Below are positions 45,129-53,958 of a DNA stretch of 64,000 bases, piece by piece. Made by a program: the position numbers and the translations under genes. Location of the stretch: positions 39,122 to 103,121 of the forward strand of contig PAPM01000016.1 in NCBI GenBank assembly GCA_002708905.1. Direction: 5' to 3'. The DNA comes from Pseudomonadales bacterium (lineage in GTDB: Bacteria; Pseudomonadota; Gammaproteobacteria; Pseudomonadales; Ketobacteraceae). The stretch's first letter is position 1; each line of letters opens with the position of its first letter. Below the pieces are notes generated by a model. It searched no databases, was not told the origin of the DNA, and saw only the letters and a list, made by a program, of their open reading frames with translations.

Positions 45129-46088
45129 ATGCCCAATCCCAAAGCCGACAAAGTGCTTTTTCGCAAGCCCAAACTCAAACCCTACCTGGATCGTGCACGG
45201 GACCACTGGAAATGGAATGCCAAAAGTGTCTTTAAACAAAAGCAGGCACTCAAAGAGCGAGTGAACGGTAAAACCGTGCTGCTCACCGGAGCCAGTTCCG
45301 GCATCGGTGCCCAGGTGGCTGAACACCTGGCGGCGGCCGGCGCCATTGTGCTGTTGGTGGCTCGCTCCAGAGAGAAGCTGGAGATTATTGCTGAAGACCT
45401 TCACAAACAGGGTGGCAGTGCCTTTGTTTACACCGCCGATCTATCCAATGGGCGGGAAGTGGATGCACTCTGTCAGCAAGTAATACAGAATCACGGCGGG
45501 GTGGACATTCTCATCAACAACGCCGGGCGCTCAATACGACGCTCCATCAAGTTCAGTTTTGATCGTTTTCATGATTACGAACGCACCATGCAACTGAATT
45601 ATTTTGGTTCCATTCGTATGGCCATGCGCTTGTTACCCGGTATGCTGGAACGGGGTGACGGCCATATCATTAACGTCTCCACCGTTGGTGTACAAGCGAA
45701 CCCGGCACGGTTCTCGGCCTATCTGGGCTCAAAGTGGGCGCTGGAAGGCTGGAGCTGGGTAGCGGCCAACGAACTGGCCCATACCGGGGTAACCATCTCC
45801 ACCATCAACTATCCCCTGGTGCGCACCCCCATGATCGCGCCCACCAAAATTTATGATTACACCCCAGCTATGTCACCTGAGAAAGCCGTAGACTGGATGC
45901 TGGATATCATCATCACCCGCAACAAGCGCAAGGTGGGTCCACTGGGGTTGGGGGCACTGGCGATGTACTATGCTCTTCCCAAAACGTCGGAAACCATCGT
46001 CAATGCGAGCTATCAGGTAGTGTATGAAGCGCCACCCGCGCAATTAAAAGCAGTTGGTGATCCAAAAAAAAAAGGTGAAGCGCGGTGA
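45129..46088 (+). CDS. SDR oxidoreductase, C-terminal half of split fatty acyl-CoA reductase
   Basis: 319 residues from the ATG at 45129; a TTG at 45120 is also possible. The classical SDR core has TGASSGIG near residues 54-61, NNAGRSIRRSI, and FSAYLGSKWALEGW with catalytic Tyr/Lys. The block SFDRFHDYERTMQLNYFGS is close to that of the C-terminal domain of Marinobacter-type fatty acyl-CoA reductase (FDRFHDFERTMQLNYFGS). The gene starts 25 nt after its partner. Its basic N-terminal 45 residues are extra compared with the fused form and may mediate pairing or membrane contact. Confidence 0.85.
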   Translation: MPNPKADKVLFRKPKLKPYLDRARDHWKWNAKSVFKQKQALKERVNGKTVLLTGASSGIGAQVAEHLAAAGAIVLLVARSREKLEIIAEDLHKQGGSAFVYTADLSNGREVDALCQQVIQNHGGVDILINNAGRSIRRSIKFSFDRFHDYERTMQLNYFGSIRMAMRLLPGMLERGDGHIINVSTVGVQANPARFSAYLGSKWALEGWSWVAANELAHTGVTISTINYPLVRTPMIAPTKIYDYTPAMSPEKAVDWMLDIIITRNKRKVGPLGLGALAMYYALPKTSETIVNASYQVVYEAPPAQLKAVGDPKKKGEAR

Positions 46089-46110
46089 AAGGATATCTTG
46101 AGTATCCGAC

Positions 46111-49083
46111 TTAACCAATGGAACGGATTGTCACCACATTGCCGGTGGCAAAATGTTTCAGCAACTCATCCAAAGGGGATGCGGGCGCAAACAAATGCCC
46201 CTGCGCCAGATCGCATCCCTTCTCCCGCAAGAACCTGGCCTGCTCCATCGTCTCCACCCCCACGGCCACCGCCCGGATACCGAGTGACTTGGCGAGCGCA
46301 ATGATCGCTACAATGGCTTGGGCGGAGGTTTGGTCATAAAGACATTCATCTACAAAATTACGACTGATCTTGATGAAATCAATCGGCAGATTTTTCAATA
46401 CCCGCAATGGCACTCCACCTTCACCGAACTCATCCAACACAAACCTGATACCCAGATCATTCACCTGCTGGACATTGAATCGCTCACCCCGACTGGAAGA
46501 GCGCAGCGCTTCTTCCGTTAACTCCAGCAACACAGCTCCCCGCCCCAGATCGCCCCCTTTCAAAATCTTGCGCATATCCCGCATCAGGGATTCATTGCGA
46601 ATTTGTTTGGCACTGACATTTATGCTGATGAGAGGTGCGGACATTCGCAACAGAGTTATCTGCCCCATTGCACTCACCAACTCCTGCGCCAACCACTTTC
46701 CAATAGGCAAAATCAAACCGGATTCCTCCGCCAAGGGAATAAAATACTCAGGCGAAATGTGACCCCGGGTGGGATGTTGCCAGCGCATCAATGCTTCAAG
46801 CCCTTCCAAACGATTGGTGTTAAGGTCGATTACCGGCTGGTACACCAACTGAAACTGGTGCTCGGATAACGCAACACGCATGTCCTGCTCCAGTTGTTTC
46901 TTTTCCTTCACCCATTCATTCATGGATTGAGAGAAAAACTGAATGTCGTTTCGCCCGTTGCTCTTGGCCTGATACATGGCCACATCAGCGTGTTTTATCA
47001 GGGTTTCGGCGTTGGTCGCATCACTGGGTGTGATAGCGATACCGATGCTCACACTGACCCGGTGTTCGACGCCGGCGATTACGACAGGAGTACTCAATGC
47101 CGAGCGAATGTCCTCCGCCACCCGTCGGGCGACACCATGATCGGTGATATCTGAAACGATGACGGTAAATTCATCACCGCTGATTCGGGCCACAGTATCG
47201 TTACTGCGCACAGCCACCCGGATACGAGAGGCCACCTGCTTCAACACCTCATCTCCGACATCGTGACCGTAATGATCATTAATCTGCTTGAACAGATCCA
47301 AATCAATAAACATCAGCGCCGTCATCCTGCCATCGCGGGAAGAACGCCCAAGGGCATTTTCAAGACGAAGTTTGAACAGTAAGCGGGATTCAAGCCCCGT
47401 CAGTTGGTCATAGAAAGCCAGCTTTTCCATTTCATCCCGGCTTTCCTTCAATAACGTGACATCTTCACAGTTAAACAGGAAATGGGTAACCCCGTTCGCA
47501 CTTTGCTGCAGAACATTGCCCGCCCCCTCACCGGAGTTACGAATCGGCACTACGGAAACCTGCAGGAATCGCCTGCGGCCATCGGGCAGATTGCACACCA
47601 CGTCCTCATGCACGGGGACGCCACTCTGCGACTGTAACTCAGAGCTTTCTGACCATGGCAGTGGAAATCGATCCCTGATGTTTTTCAGTGTGCTGCGAGA
47701 AACTGCCTGCAGTTCCAGGCCCGTCAACCGCAGGAAAGCCGGATTGACATAAACCACCGACAGGTCGCCATCTGCAATCAGAATCCCACTGTGACTGTTC
47801 TCAACAGCCTTCGATAATAACCGTAAAGACAACTCCCGCTGATGCCGTTCGGCAATTTCCAATTTCAACTCTTCATTGGTTCGCTCCAGCGCATCCGTCC
47901 GAATGGCAATCTTCTGCTCCAGCTCCTGATTCAGTTGACTCAGCGCGAGTTCTTTTTCCTTCAGTACATCATGACTTTCCCGCAGATTCCTGGTGTGTTC
48001 CCGCAACCGGCGGGTCAAGCGGCGATTAAAACCAATCAACACAGACACCAGGATAACCGCAAACAACAGGCCGGACACAAGCCATGCCACCATGCGCAAA
48101 TTGCGACCCAACTCCTCACGAGCGGGGTCATACAAAAAACCTTCCAGGTTTACGGTTTGCGGCCCCAGCCCTAAATCCGAAAACGTTTTCCCGATGTCGT
48201 GCCAACGACCTGGGTTCATATGGCCCAGTTCCACCAACTTGGGCATGATCAATTTTCGGGTGGCTTCGGCTTCAAACTGCAAGGCAGCCCTGGAATTCTT
48301 GTAGCCATATTGGGTTACCAGTAAATCAATCACTTCATCCGGGTGCTCGAGGGCATAACGCCAGCCCCTTAACGTTGCTTCGCGAAAAAGTCGAACCTCC
48401 TCAGGGCGCTCAGCCACACGATCCCGCAGGGTAAATAAAGTATCCCCATAAAAATCGATGCCGTGGCTGCGGGGATCGATGACATTGAAGCTGGCTCCCT
48501 GTTGTTGTAGCCAATAGGGCAAACTGGTGATATAGCCCACCATGGCATCCACCCTCCCCTCCAGCAGATCCTGCGGGTTGAATGAGAGCGGAACATGAGT
48601 CACCTGGTCCATCCCAACACCTTGGCGCAACAACAGACCCTGGGTATTGGCACCGTAGGATCCGGACGCAAACATAACCCGTTTACCGATCAGATCCTGG
48701 GGACGATTTATTTCAGACTGTTTCAAACTGAGAAGCACTAGAGGTGAATGCTGAAAAATGACCGCCAATGCAGTAACCGGAGATCCGTTCAAGTGATAGA
48801 GCAACAGTTCCGAATTCGCCAGGCCATAATCGGCCTGCCCACTTAATACCTGATCGATAGGGTTAAGTCCCGGTCCCGCAGACAGCAACGTAACGTCCAA
48901 CCCTGCGTTCCGGTAAAAGCCCTGCTGCTGGGCTGCGTAAAATCCGGCAAACTGGAACTGATGCTGCCATTTTAGCTGCACGGAAATGGAGGTGAGAGCG
49001 GAGGAATGGCTGGCCCAAGCTATCAGCAGAGCCAAAAGAAGCCGAGGCCAAACACATGGGTCCATCAACAAGGCCACACCCAT
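46111..49083 (-). CDS. NMT1/THI5-like sensor with PAS, GGDEF and EAL domains
   Basis: 990 residues. A signal or first helix at about 12-30, a periplasmic NMT1/THI5-like solute-binding domain (about 33-300; GFYAAQQQGFYRNAGLDV), a transmembrane helix near 333-355, a short coiled coil, a PAS domain (about 430-540), GGDEF (about 550-715) and EAL (about 725-980). The GGDEF site reads SGDEF. The EAL domain keeps E-A-L, but DDFG is DEFG, loop 6 is GEGGVPL, KID is KIS and AEGVE is AVGVE, so hydrolysis of c-di-GMP may be weak or lost. The start could also be at 49065. Confidence 0.88.
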   Translation of the reverse strand: MGVALLMDPCVWPRLLLALLIAWASHSSALTSISVQLKWQHQFQFAGFYAAQQQGFYRNAGLDVTLLSAGPGLNPIDQVLSGQADYGLANSELLLYHLNGSPVTALAVIFQHSPLVLLSLKQSEINRPQDLIGKRVMFASGSYGANTQGLLLRQGVGMDQVTHVPLSFNPQDLLEGRVDAMVGYITSLPYWLQQQGASFNVIDPRSHGIDFYGDTLFTLRDRVAERPEEVRLFREATLRGWRYALEHPDEVIDLLVTQYGYKNSRAALQFEAEATRKLIMPKLVELGHMNPGRWHDIGKTFSDLGLGPQTVNLEGFLYDPAREELGRNLRMVAWLVSGLLFAVILVSVLIGFNRRLTRRLREHTRNLRESHDVLKEKELALSQLNQELEQKIAIRTDALERTNEELKLEIAERHQRELSLRLLSKAVENSHSGILIADGDLSVVYVNPAFLRLTGLELQAVSRSTLKNIRDRFPLPWSESSELQSQSGVPVHEDVVCNLPDGRRRFLQVSVVPIRNSGEGAGNVLQQSANGVTHFLFNCEDVTLLKESRDEMEKLAFYDQLTGLESRLLFKLRLENALGRSSRDGRMTALMFIDLDLFKQINDHYGHDVGDEVLKQVASRIRVAVRSNDTVARISGDEFTVIVSDITDHGVARRVAEDIRSALSTPVVIAGVEHRVSVSIGIAITPSDATNAETLIKHADVAMYQAKSNGRNDIQFFSQSMNEWVKEKKQLEQDMRVALSEHQFQLVYQPVIDLNTNRLEGLEALMRWQHPTRGHISPEYFIPLAEESGLILPIGKWLAQELVSAMGQITLLRMSAPLISINVSAKQIRNESLMRDMRKILKGGDLGRGAVLLELTEEALRSSSRGERFNVQQVNDLGIRFVLDEFGEGGVPLRVLKNLPIDFIKISRNFVDECLYDQTSAQAIVAIIALAKSLGIRAVAVGVETMEQARFLREKGCDLAQGHLFAPASPLDELLKHFATGNVVTIRSIG

Positions 49084-49143
49084 CCTGTGGTTTAATGTAT
49101 GCTTTAAGGTTAGCTCAAATTAGACATTTCGGAAGTAACCGCT

Positions 49144-49764
49144 TTAACTTCCCTTCATCGTATTTTTCATAAGCGCCGCCAATGTTTGCTGTTCCGTTGA
49201 AGGCTTGGCCATCAGCTTCTGAATCACTCCAACCTGGTCCATTTTGCTGCGGTTTTGGCTGAGCTTGGCCTTTGCTTCGATCTTTTCAATTTTGATCCTG
49301 AAGAACACCAATGCTTTCAGCATCACCGGCAACAGGTTGTGGTCCAACTCTGACAAGCGCCAGCCTTCGCCATAATGTTCCTCGTTGAACTCGCTCAGTC
49401 GTTCCAGTACAGAAATGGACTCGGCTTCGGTCTTGATCAACTCCGCACGGCCACTCACCTGCACCGACACAAAGTTCCAGGTTGGCACGCCATCGGGCCG
49501 ACTGTACCAACGGGGCGACACATAGCCATGGGGCCCATCAAAGCACACCACAAGATCATCCGCCATGATCAGACTCTGCCACTGATTATTATCCCGGGCC
49601 ATATGAGCCAATAACTCACCTTTATCCCGGTCCAGGAAAAAAGGATAGGAATTGACTTCGAGGCGCCCGCGCTGACAGGTGACCAACTTGCCAAAACTCC
49701 ATTGCTCAATCCAGTCAAACACCATCGCCTGATCTGTCACGGAAAACGACTTAGGTATATACAT
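49144..49764 (-). CDS. PaiB family FMN-binding protein
   Basis: 206 residues. The N-terminal block MYIPKSFSVTD and LLAHMARDNNQW are diagnostic of PaiB (FMN-binding split-barrel fold), and GPHGYVSPRWY, VPTWNFVSVQVSG follow. In Bacillus PaiB acts with PaiA as a negative regulator of protease and sporulation genes; in proteobacteria its role is not clear. It is 21 nt upstream of the EAL gene's neighbourhood and 21 nt downstream of the MFS gene, so it may share a transcript with the transporter. Confidence 0.9.
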   Translation of the reverse strand: MYIPKSFSVTDQAMVFDWIEQWSFGKLVTCQRGRLEVNSYPFFLDRDKGELLAHMARDNNQWQSLIMADDLVVCFDGPHGYVSPRWYSRPDGVPTWNFVSVQVSGRAELIKTEAESISVLERLSEFNEEHYGEGWRLSELDHNLLPVMLKALVFFRIKIEKIEAKAKLSQNRSKMDQVGVIQKLMAKPSTEQQTLAALMKNTMKGS

Positions 49765-49785
49765 CTTTTGCCCTTGCGGTATTAA

Positions 49786-50967
49786 TCAGGCCGTGCGAAC
49801 ACGACTGAATTGTCGAACCATCCCGATATAAGTCCACACCATAAAACAGGCCAGCAACATCGCCAACGCCACCAGGTTCAAGCCCTGCCATCCGATCATT
49901 GCTAATAGAAAGCCGGCGCTGAGTGACGCCACGCCCTGAACAGCAAAGACAACGAAATCGTTGTTCGCCTGAGCCTGGAACCGTTCAGGTCCGGGGTGGG
50001 CCGTCGCCACCATCTGCGTGCCCGCCATAAAGAGCGCGTTCCAACCTGCACCCAGCAGGACCAAAGCCCCTAAATAGTGCGTCATCGAAACCCCGGACAA
50101 CGCGAAATAAACGCATGCTGCATTCAACAACAAACCGGCCAAAGCCATCCAATACACACCCATTCGCTGCATAAAATAGCCCGTCAACAACGAGGGTAAA
50201 AACATCGCCACAATGTGCCACTGAATCACCGAGGAGGTATCCGCCAACGATAATCCCTGATGATGATGCATGCTGATGGGGGTTGCCGTCATAACCAGGC
50301 TCATCACCCCAAAGGAGGTCGCGCCACAGATCACCCCAAGCACATACTGGGCCGAAAGCAACTGGGGCAACGGCAGGCGGGGCCGGTCACGGTCATGTTC
50401 CGCTACCGACCGCCCCTTGTATTGCCACATAAACAGGCCACAAATAACGCTCAGTAGTATCAACGCCAGGAAGGAACCGACATAAGGGTAGTCTGGAACC
50501 CAGTCCACCGCCACTACACCAAGACGAGGTCCAATCAGGGCAGCACCAATTCCGGCAAAGAGAATGAGTGAAACAGCCAAACTGACTTTTGCCGGAGGGG
50601 CATTCTCGGCGGCCGCAAAACGAAACTGTTGAACAAAAGCCAGGGTACCGCCCAATACCGCCATTGCGATACAGAACAATATAAAAGACTCCACCAGGAT
50701 GGATACCATTGCCACGCTCGCACCGAACATGCAGATCCCAACCGCCATCAGGAACCCCCGACGCCGACCAAAACGCTCCGCCAACCTGGCAGCGGGGACC
50801 GTGCTGAGAGCCGTACCGGCTACCAACGTACCCATTCCCAGCGTTGCCCAAGCCTCTGATGGCGCCAGCCGAGCACCGATAAAACCGTTAATCAGCACCA
50901 ACATCGGCGCCGCACTACCCAGGGTACAGTGGCCTATGACCAATAAGATCAGGTTTCGGATATGCAT
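49786..50967 (-). CDS. MFS transporter
   Basis: 393 residues with about twelve hydrophobic helices. The cytoplasmic loop motif between helices 2 and 3 is AARLAERFGRRRGFLMA (residues about 59-75), the usual G-x-x-x-D/R-R-x-G-R-R type. The closest pattern I can suggest is a drug/metabolite efflux type of the YcaD/YfkF sort, but the substrate cannot be told. The PaiB gene follows. Confidence 0.88.
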   Translation of the reverse strand: MHIRNLILLVIGHCTLGSAAPMLVLINGFIGARLAPSEAWATLGMGTLVAGTALSTVPAARLAERFGRRRGFLMAVGICMFGASVAMVSILVESFILFCIAMAVLGGTLAFVQQFRFAAAENAPPAKVSLAVSLILFAGIGAALIGPRLGVVAVDWVPDYPYVGSFLALILLSVICGLFMWQYKGRSVAEHDRDRPRLPLPQLLSAQYVLGVICGATSFGVMSLVMTATPISMHHHQGLSLADTSSVIQWHIVAMFLPSLLTGYFMQRMGVYWMALAGLLLNAACVYFALSGVSMTHYLGALVLLGAGWNALFMAGTQMVATAHPGPERFQAQANNDFVVFAVQGVASLSAGFLLAMIGWQGLNLVALAMLLACFMVWTYIGMVRQFSRVRTA

Positions 50968-51000
50968 TTGGGAATTATTGAAACAAGCCGCGGGGCTGGT

Positions 51001-51123
51001 CTACATTCCCCCGATTTCGCAGAGATCAGCACCGAACCAGAGGGATAAATCGCAGGTGGTACATCCCGAAAGGAATAAACTGGTCATTAAAAAAATGAGT
51101 GCAATCCGTTTCTTATTATTCAT
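51001..51123 (-). CDS. Small lipoprotein, 40 residues
   Basis: ATG at 51123 to TAG at 51001. The protein begins MNNKKRIALIFLMTSLFLSG with a Cys next, so it has a basic n-region, a hydrophobic stretch and a lipobox LSGC with the lipidated Cys at 21. The mature peptide is only about 20 residues and contains two more Cys (24 and 35). The ribosome site is weak (GGA at -13). The family is unknown; entericidin-like toxins and other small lipoproteins have this architecture. It lies upstream of the MFS gene on the same strand. Confidence 0.6.
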   Translation of the reverse strand: MNNKKRIALIFLMTSLFLSGCTTCDLSLWFGADLCEIGGM

Positions 51124-51297
51124 CGTCAAGTATTCCAGTTAATTTAAGCTTCTAGACCAAGACAACAATACTACTCCATCAACCAGGTCATCACTACCGC
51201 TTTAGGATCTCTGGCAAGCTGGCCAAAACGGGCCATCACCCACAAAAAAGCCCGCTCCAGGAGCGGGCTCTTCGGCTACCAAACCTTGTGGGTTCGA
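51124..51297. other. Intergenic region with terminator
   Basis: 174 bases between the small lipoprotein start and the 3-hydroxyacyl-CoA dehydrogenase stop. Apart from the terminator at 51249-51269 nothing coding was recognised; the promoter of the lipoprotein and MFS genes should lie in the left half. Confidence 0.5.
51249..51269 (-). terminator. Intrinsic terminator after the 3-hydroxyacyl-CoA dehydrogenase gene
   Basis: Stem AGCCCGCT/AGCGGGCT with a 5-base loop, followed on the minus strand by T6, 29 bases past the stop codon at 51298. Confidence 0.9.
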
Positions 51298-52068
51298 TCA
51301 GCGGGGCGCCATACGGATTGAGCCGTCCAGACGCACAACTTCGCCATTGAAGAAGCCGTTTTCCACCATCTGGCAGGCCAGCTGACCATACTCAGGTGGA
51401 TGACCCAGGCGCTTGGGGAACTGGGTCATTTCGATCAAAGGCAACTTCACTGCATCAGGGGCAGCGTTCATCAACGGCGTATTAAAGATACCGGGGGCGA
51501 TTACGTTTACACGGATGCCATAGGTAGAAAGGTCACGGGCGATCGGCAGGGTCATGCCCACCACACCACCTTTGGAAGCGGAATAGGCAACCTGACCAAC
51601 CTGGCCATCAAATGCCGCCACAGACGCCGTATTAATGATGACACCGCGCTCACCGTCTTCAGTCACAGGCTCATTCTTGGCCATGGCTTCAGCCGCCAGA
51701 CGGGTTACATTGAACGTCCCCACCAGGTTAACCGCAATCACCTTCTGGAATACGTCCAAAGAATGAGGGCCTTTGCTGCCGTAGGTTTTCATGGCAGAAC
51801 CGATACCGGCACAGTTCACCGCGATGTGCAGGGCACCGAAAGCTTCCAGCACATTGGCAATGGCACCTTTCACAGAAGCTTCATCGGCCACGTTGACGCT
51901 TTCGAAACGGCAATTTGCACCCAACTCGGCCACAGCAGCTTTGCCGGCGTCTTCGTTCAGGTCGAAGATAACAACCTTAGCGCCTTTGGCCAGAAATGCT
52001 TCAGTGGTGGCACGCCCCAGACCGGAAGCACCGCCGGTTACCACGGCAACCTTATCTTTCAGATCCAT
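51298..52068 (-). CDS. SDR 3-hydroxyacyl-CoA dehydrogenase (HSD10-like)
   Basis: 256 residues. TGGASGLG near residues 12-19, DLNEDAG after the second strand (NAD-preferring), [31 protein letters not shown] with catalytic Ser, Tyr and Lys, and the C-terminal [18 protein letters not shown] typical of type-2 3-hydroxyacyl-CoA dehydrogenases. It likely oxidises 3-hydroxyacyl-CoA or 3-hydroxy-2-methylacyl-CoA in fatty acid or branched-chain degradation. It is divergent from the MDR gene and next to a thioesterase and enoyl-CoA hydratase/isomerase. Confidence 0.9.
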   Translation of the reverse strand: MDLKDKVAVVTGGASGLGRATTEAFLAKGAKVVIFDLNEDAGKAAVAELGANCRFESVNVADEASVKGAIANVLEAFGALHIAVNCAGIGSAMKTYGSKGPHSLDVFQKVIAVNLVGTFNVTRLAAEAMAKNEPVTEDGERGVIINTASVAAFDGQVGQVAYSASKGGVVGMTLPIARDLSTYGIRVNVIAPGIFNTPLMNAAPDAVKLPLIEMTQFPKRLGHPPEYGQLACQMVENGFFNGEVVRLDGSIRMAPR

Positions 52069-52301
52069 TTTCAGTCCTCTTAAGTCGGTGACTTTTCATT
52101 GTGATAATAGGGTATGACTATGGGGTCGAGAGTATACACAGGGCAATATCAACACGCTACTGGCCAAAACTGACAGTTAATTAGCCTTTTCAGTCAGTGA
52201 AAGCGGTTCTCATTGACTTCAAAATTACAGACTGCGTAACCTTCCCTGCCACGCTTCTAAACAGGCTAAACAATATCTGAACGATAATAGGGAAACGAAT
52301 C

Positions 52302-53279
52302 ATGAAAGCGGTGCTTTGCAAAGAATACGGACCTGCCGAGAAACTGGTGGTGGAAGAGGTCCCCACCCCCAGTGTGGACGCCCACAGTGTACTCATCGAC
52401 GTGAAAGCGGCGGGCATCAACTTCCCTGACACCCTGATCATTGAAAACAAATACCAGTTCAAACCACCCTTGCCTTTTATTCCCGGTACAGAAGTCGCAG
52501 GGGTGGTGGCCGCAGTCGGAGAAAAGGTCTCTCACATCAAGGTCGGCGACAAAGTCATGGGCTTTGCTTTCGTGGGCGGCTATGCCCAGCAGATGGTGGT
52601 GCCCGGAGCCAGCTGTTTCCCAATGCCGGAAACCTTCAGTTTTGCAGAGGCAGCCGCCTTCACCATGATATACGGCACCTCTTATTACGCCCTCAAACAG
52701 CGAGGCCAGCTGAAAGCCGGCGAAAGTCTGCTGGTATTGGGCGCCTCCGGTGGTGTCGGCATGGCGGCGGTGGAGCTGGGCAAACTGATGGGGGCCACTG
52801 TCATCGCAGCTGGTGGTAATAATGAAAAGCTGGCCATCTGCAAACAGCATGGCGCCGATCACATCGTCAATTACAACGATGACGACTGGAAAGATCAGGT
52901 GAAACAATTAACCGGCGGCAATGGCGCTGATGTCATCTATGACGCCGTCGGCGGCGAATACACCAAAACGGCTTTGCGCTGCATCAATTGGGGTGGCCGC
53001 CTGTTGATTATCGGTTTTGCCAGCGGTGATATTCCCCAACTGGCCGCCAACCTCACTCTGCTGAAGAGCAGCTCCGTGGTGGGGGTATTCTGGGGAGCCT
53101 CTCTTACCAAAGAGGCCGAAGCCAACCAGGAAAACTTTAAAGAGCTGTTCAAGTGGTCAATGGAAGGTAAAATCAAGCCTCATGTATGCGCCACTTATCC
53201 CCTGGAACAGGTGGCGGATGCCATGAATCTGTTACTGCAACGGAAGGCGGTTGGAAAAGTGGTGCTGACCACGGATTGA
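52302..53279 (+). CDS. NADPH:quinone oxidoreductase family MDR enzyme
   Basis: 325 residues. N-terminal GroES-like domain with IDVKAAGINFPDTLII and IPGTEVAGVV; Rossmann domain with LVLGASGGVGMAAVELGKLMGA near residues 143-164 and YDAVGGEYT. No zinc ligands. These enzymes reduce quinones or enones with NADPH; enoyl-CoA or acryloyl-like reduction is known for relatives. AGGGAAACGAATC precedes the ATG. It heads a plus-strand group with the thioesterase and enoyl-CoA hydratase genes. Confidence 0.9.
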   Translation: MKAVLCKEYGPAEKLVVEEVPTPSVDAHSVLIDVKAAGINFPDTLIIENKYQFKPPLPFIPGTEVAGVVAAVGEKVSHIKVGDKVMGFAFVGGYAQQMVVPGASCFPMPETFSFAEAAAFTMIYGTSYYALKQRGQLKAGESLLVLGASGGVGMAAVELGKLMGATVIAAGGNNEKLAICKQHGADHIVNYNDDDWKDQVKQLTGGNGADVIYDAVGGEYTKTALRCINWGGRLLIIGFASGDIPQLAANLTLLKSSSVVGVFWGASLTKEAEANQENFKELFKWSMEGKIKPHVCATYPLEQVADAMNLLLQRKAVGKVVLTTD

Positions 53280-53325
53280 TTCGAAGTCTGCACCGACCCA
53301 AAACCCGACGAATGTAGGTAGTATC

Positions 53326-53958
53326 ATGTGGTTTATAATTCGGTTTATTGTTGCCCTGTATATTCAGAAGATTAAGCCGTCCCGGCATTTACTGGATTGG
53401 GTGTTCGTACCCTATCGTTGCATGCCCTGGGACCTGGATGCCAACATTCACATGAACAATGTGAAATACCTGAAATATTTGGAACGGGGCCGAGTGGAGC
53501 ACATGATACACACCCCCTGGCTCACCGAAATGACCAGCCGGGGGTTCAAGGCGCTGATCGCCAATACAGAAATCAGCTATGTAAAAGAAATAAAACCGTT
53601 CCAGCGCTTCAAGGCCGAAACACGAATCAGCAGTTGGGACGAGAAATACATTTATATGGAGCAGTTGTTTACTTACCGCAAAACGGTGTTCACCGCCGCT
53701 GTGATCCGCATGGCCATGGTCAACACCAAAACCGGTAAGCGCATTTCGCCGCGACAGGCGTTCGAGGAAATTTTACCTGGAGTAACACCGCCACAGTTAC
53801 CGGGCAGCGCCCATCATCTGAACATGCTGGTACAGGCACAACGGACTGAGACCCAGGCTATTGCCGCCTCCCACGCAGCCATGGATGATACTGAAAGCGG
53901 AAATCACAACCAAAACGCCATTAGTCTAAAAGAGAAGACTCAGGAAACCACCTTATGA
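53326..53958 (+). CDS. Single-hotdog acyl-CoA thioesterase-like protein
   Basis: 210 residues. The core is about residues 30-150, with DLDANIHMNNVKYLKYLERGR, where D and HMNN correspond to the 4HBT active-site region, and VNTKTGKRI. An N-terminal hydrophobic helix (FIIRFIVALYIQ) may attach it to the membrane, as in THEM6-like proteins. The C-terminal 45 residues are polar and probably disordered. Its stop overlaps the enoyl-CoA hydratase start by 4 nt, so the two are coupled. Confidence 0.8.
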   Translation: MWFIIRFIVALYIQKIKPSRHLLDWVFVPYRCMPWDLDANIHMNNVKYLKYLERGRVEHMIHTPWLTEMTSRGFKALIANTEISYVKEIKPFQRFKAETRISSWDEKYIYMEQLFTYRKTVFTAAVIRMAMVNTKTGKRISPRQAFEEILPGVTPPQLPGSAHHLNMLVQAQRTETQAIAASHAAMDDTESGNHNQNAISLKEKTQETTL

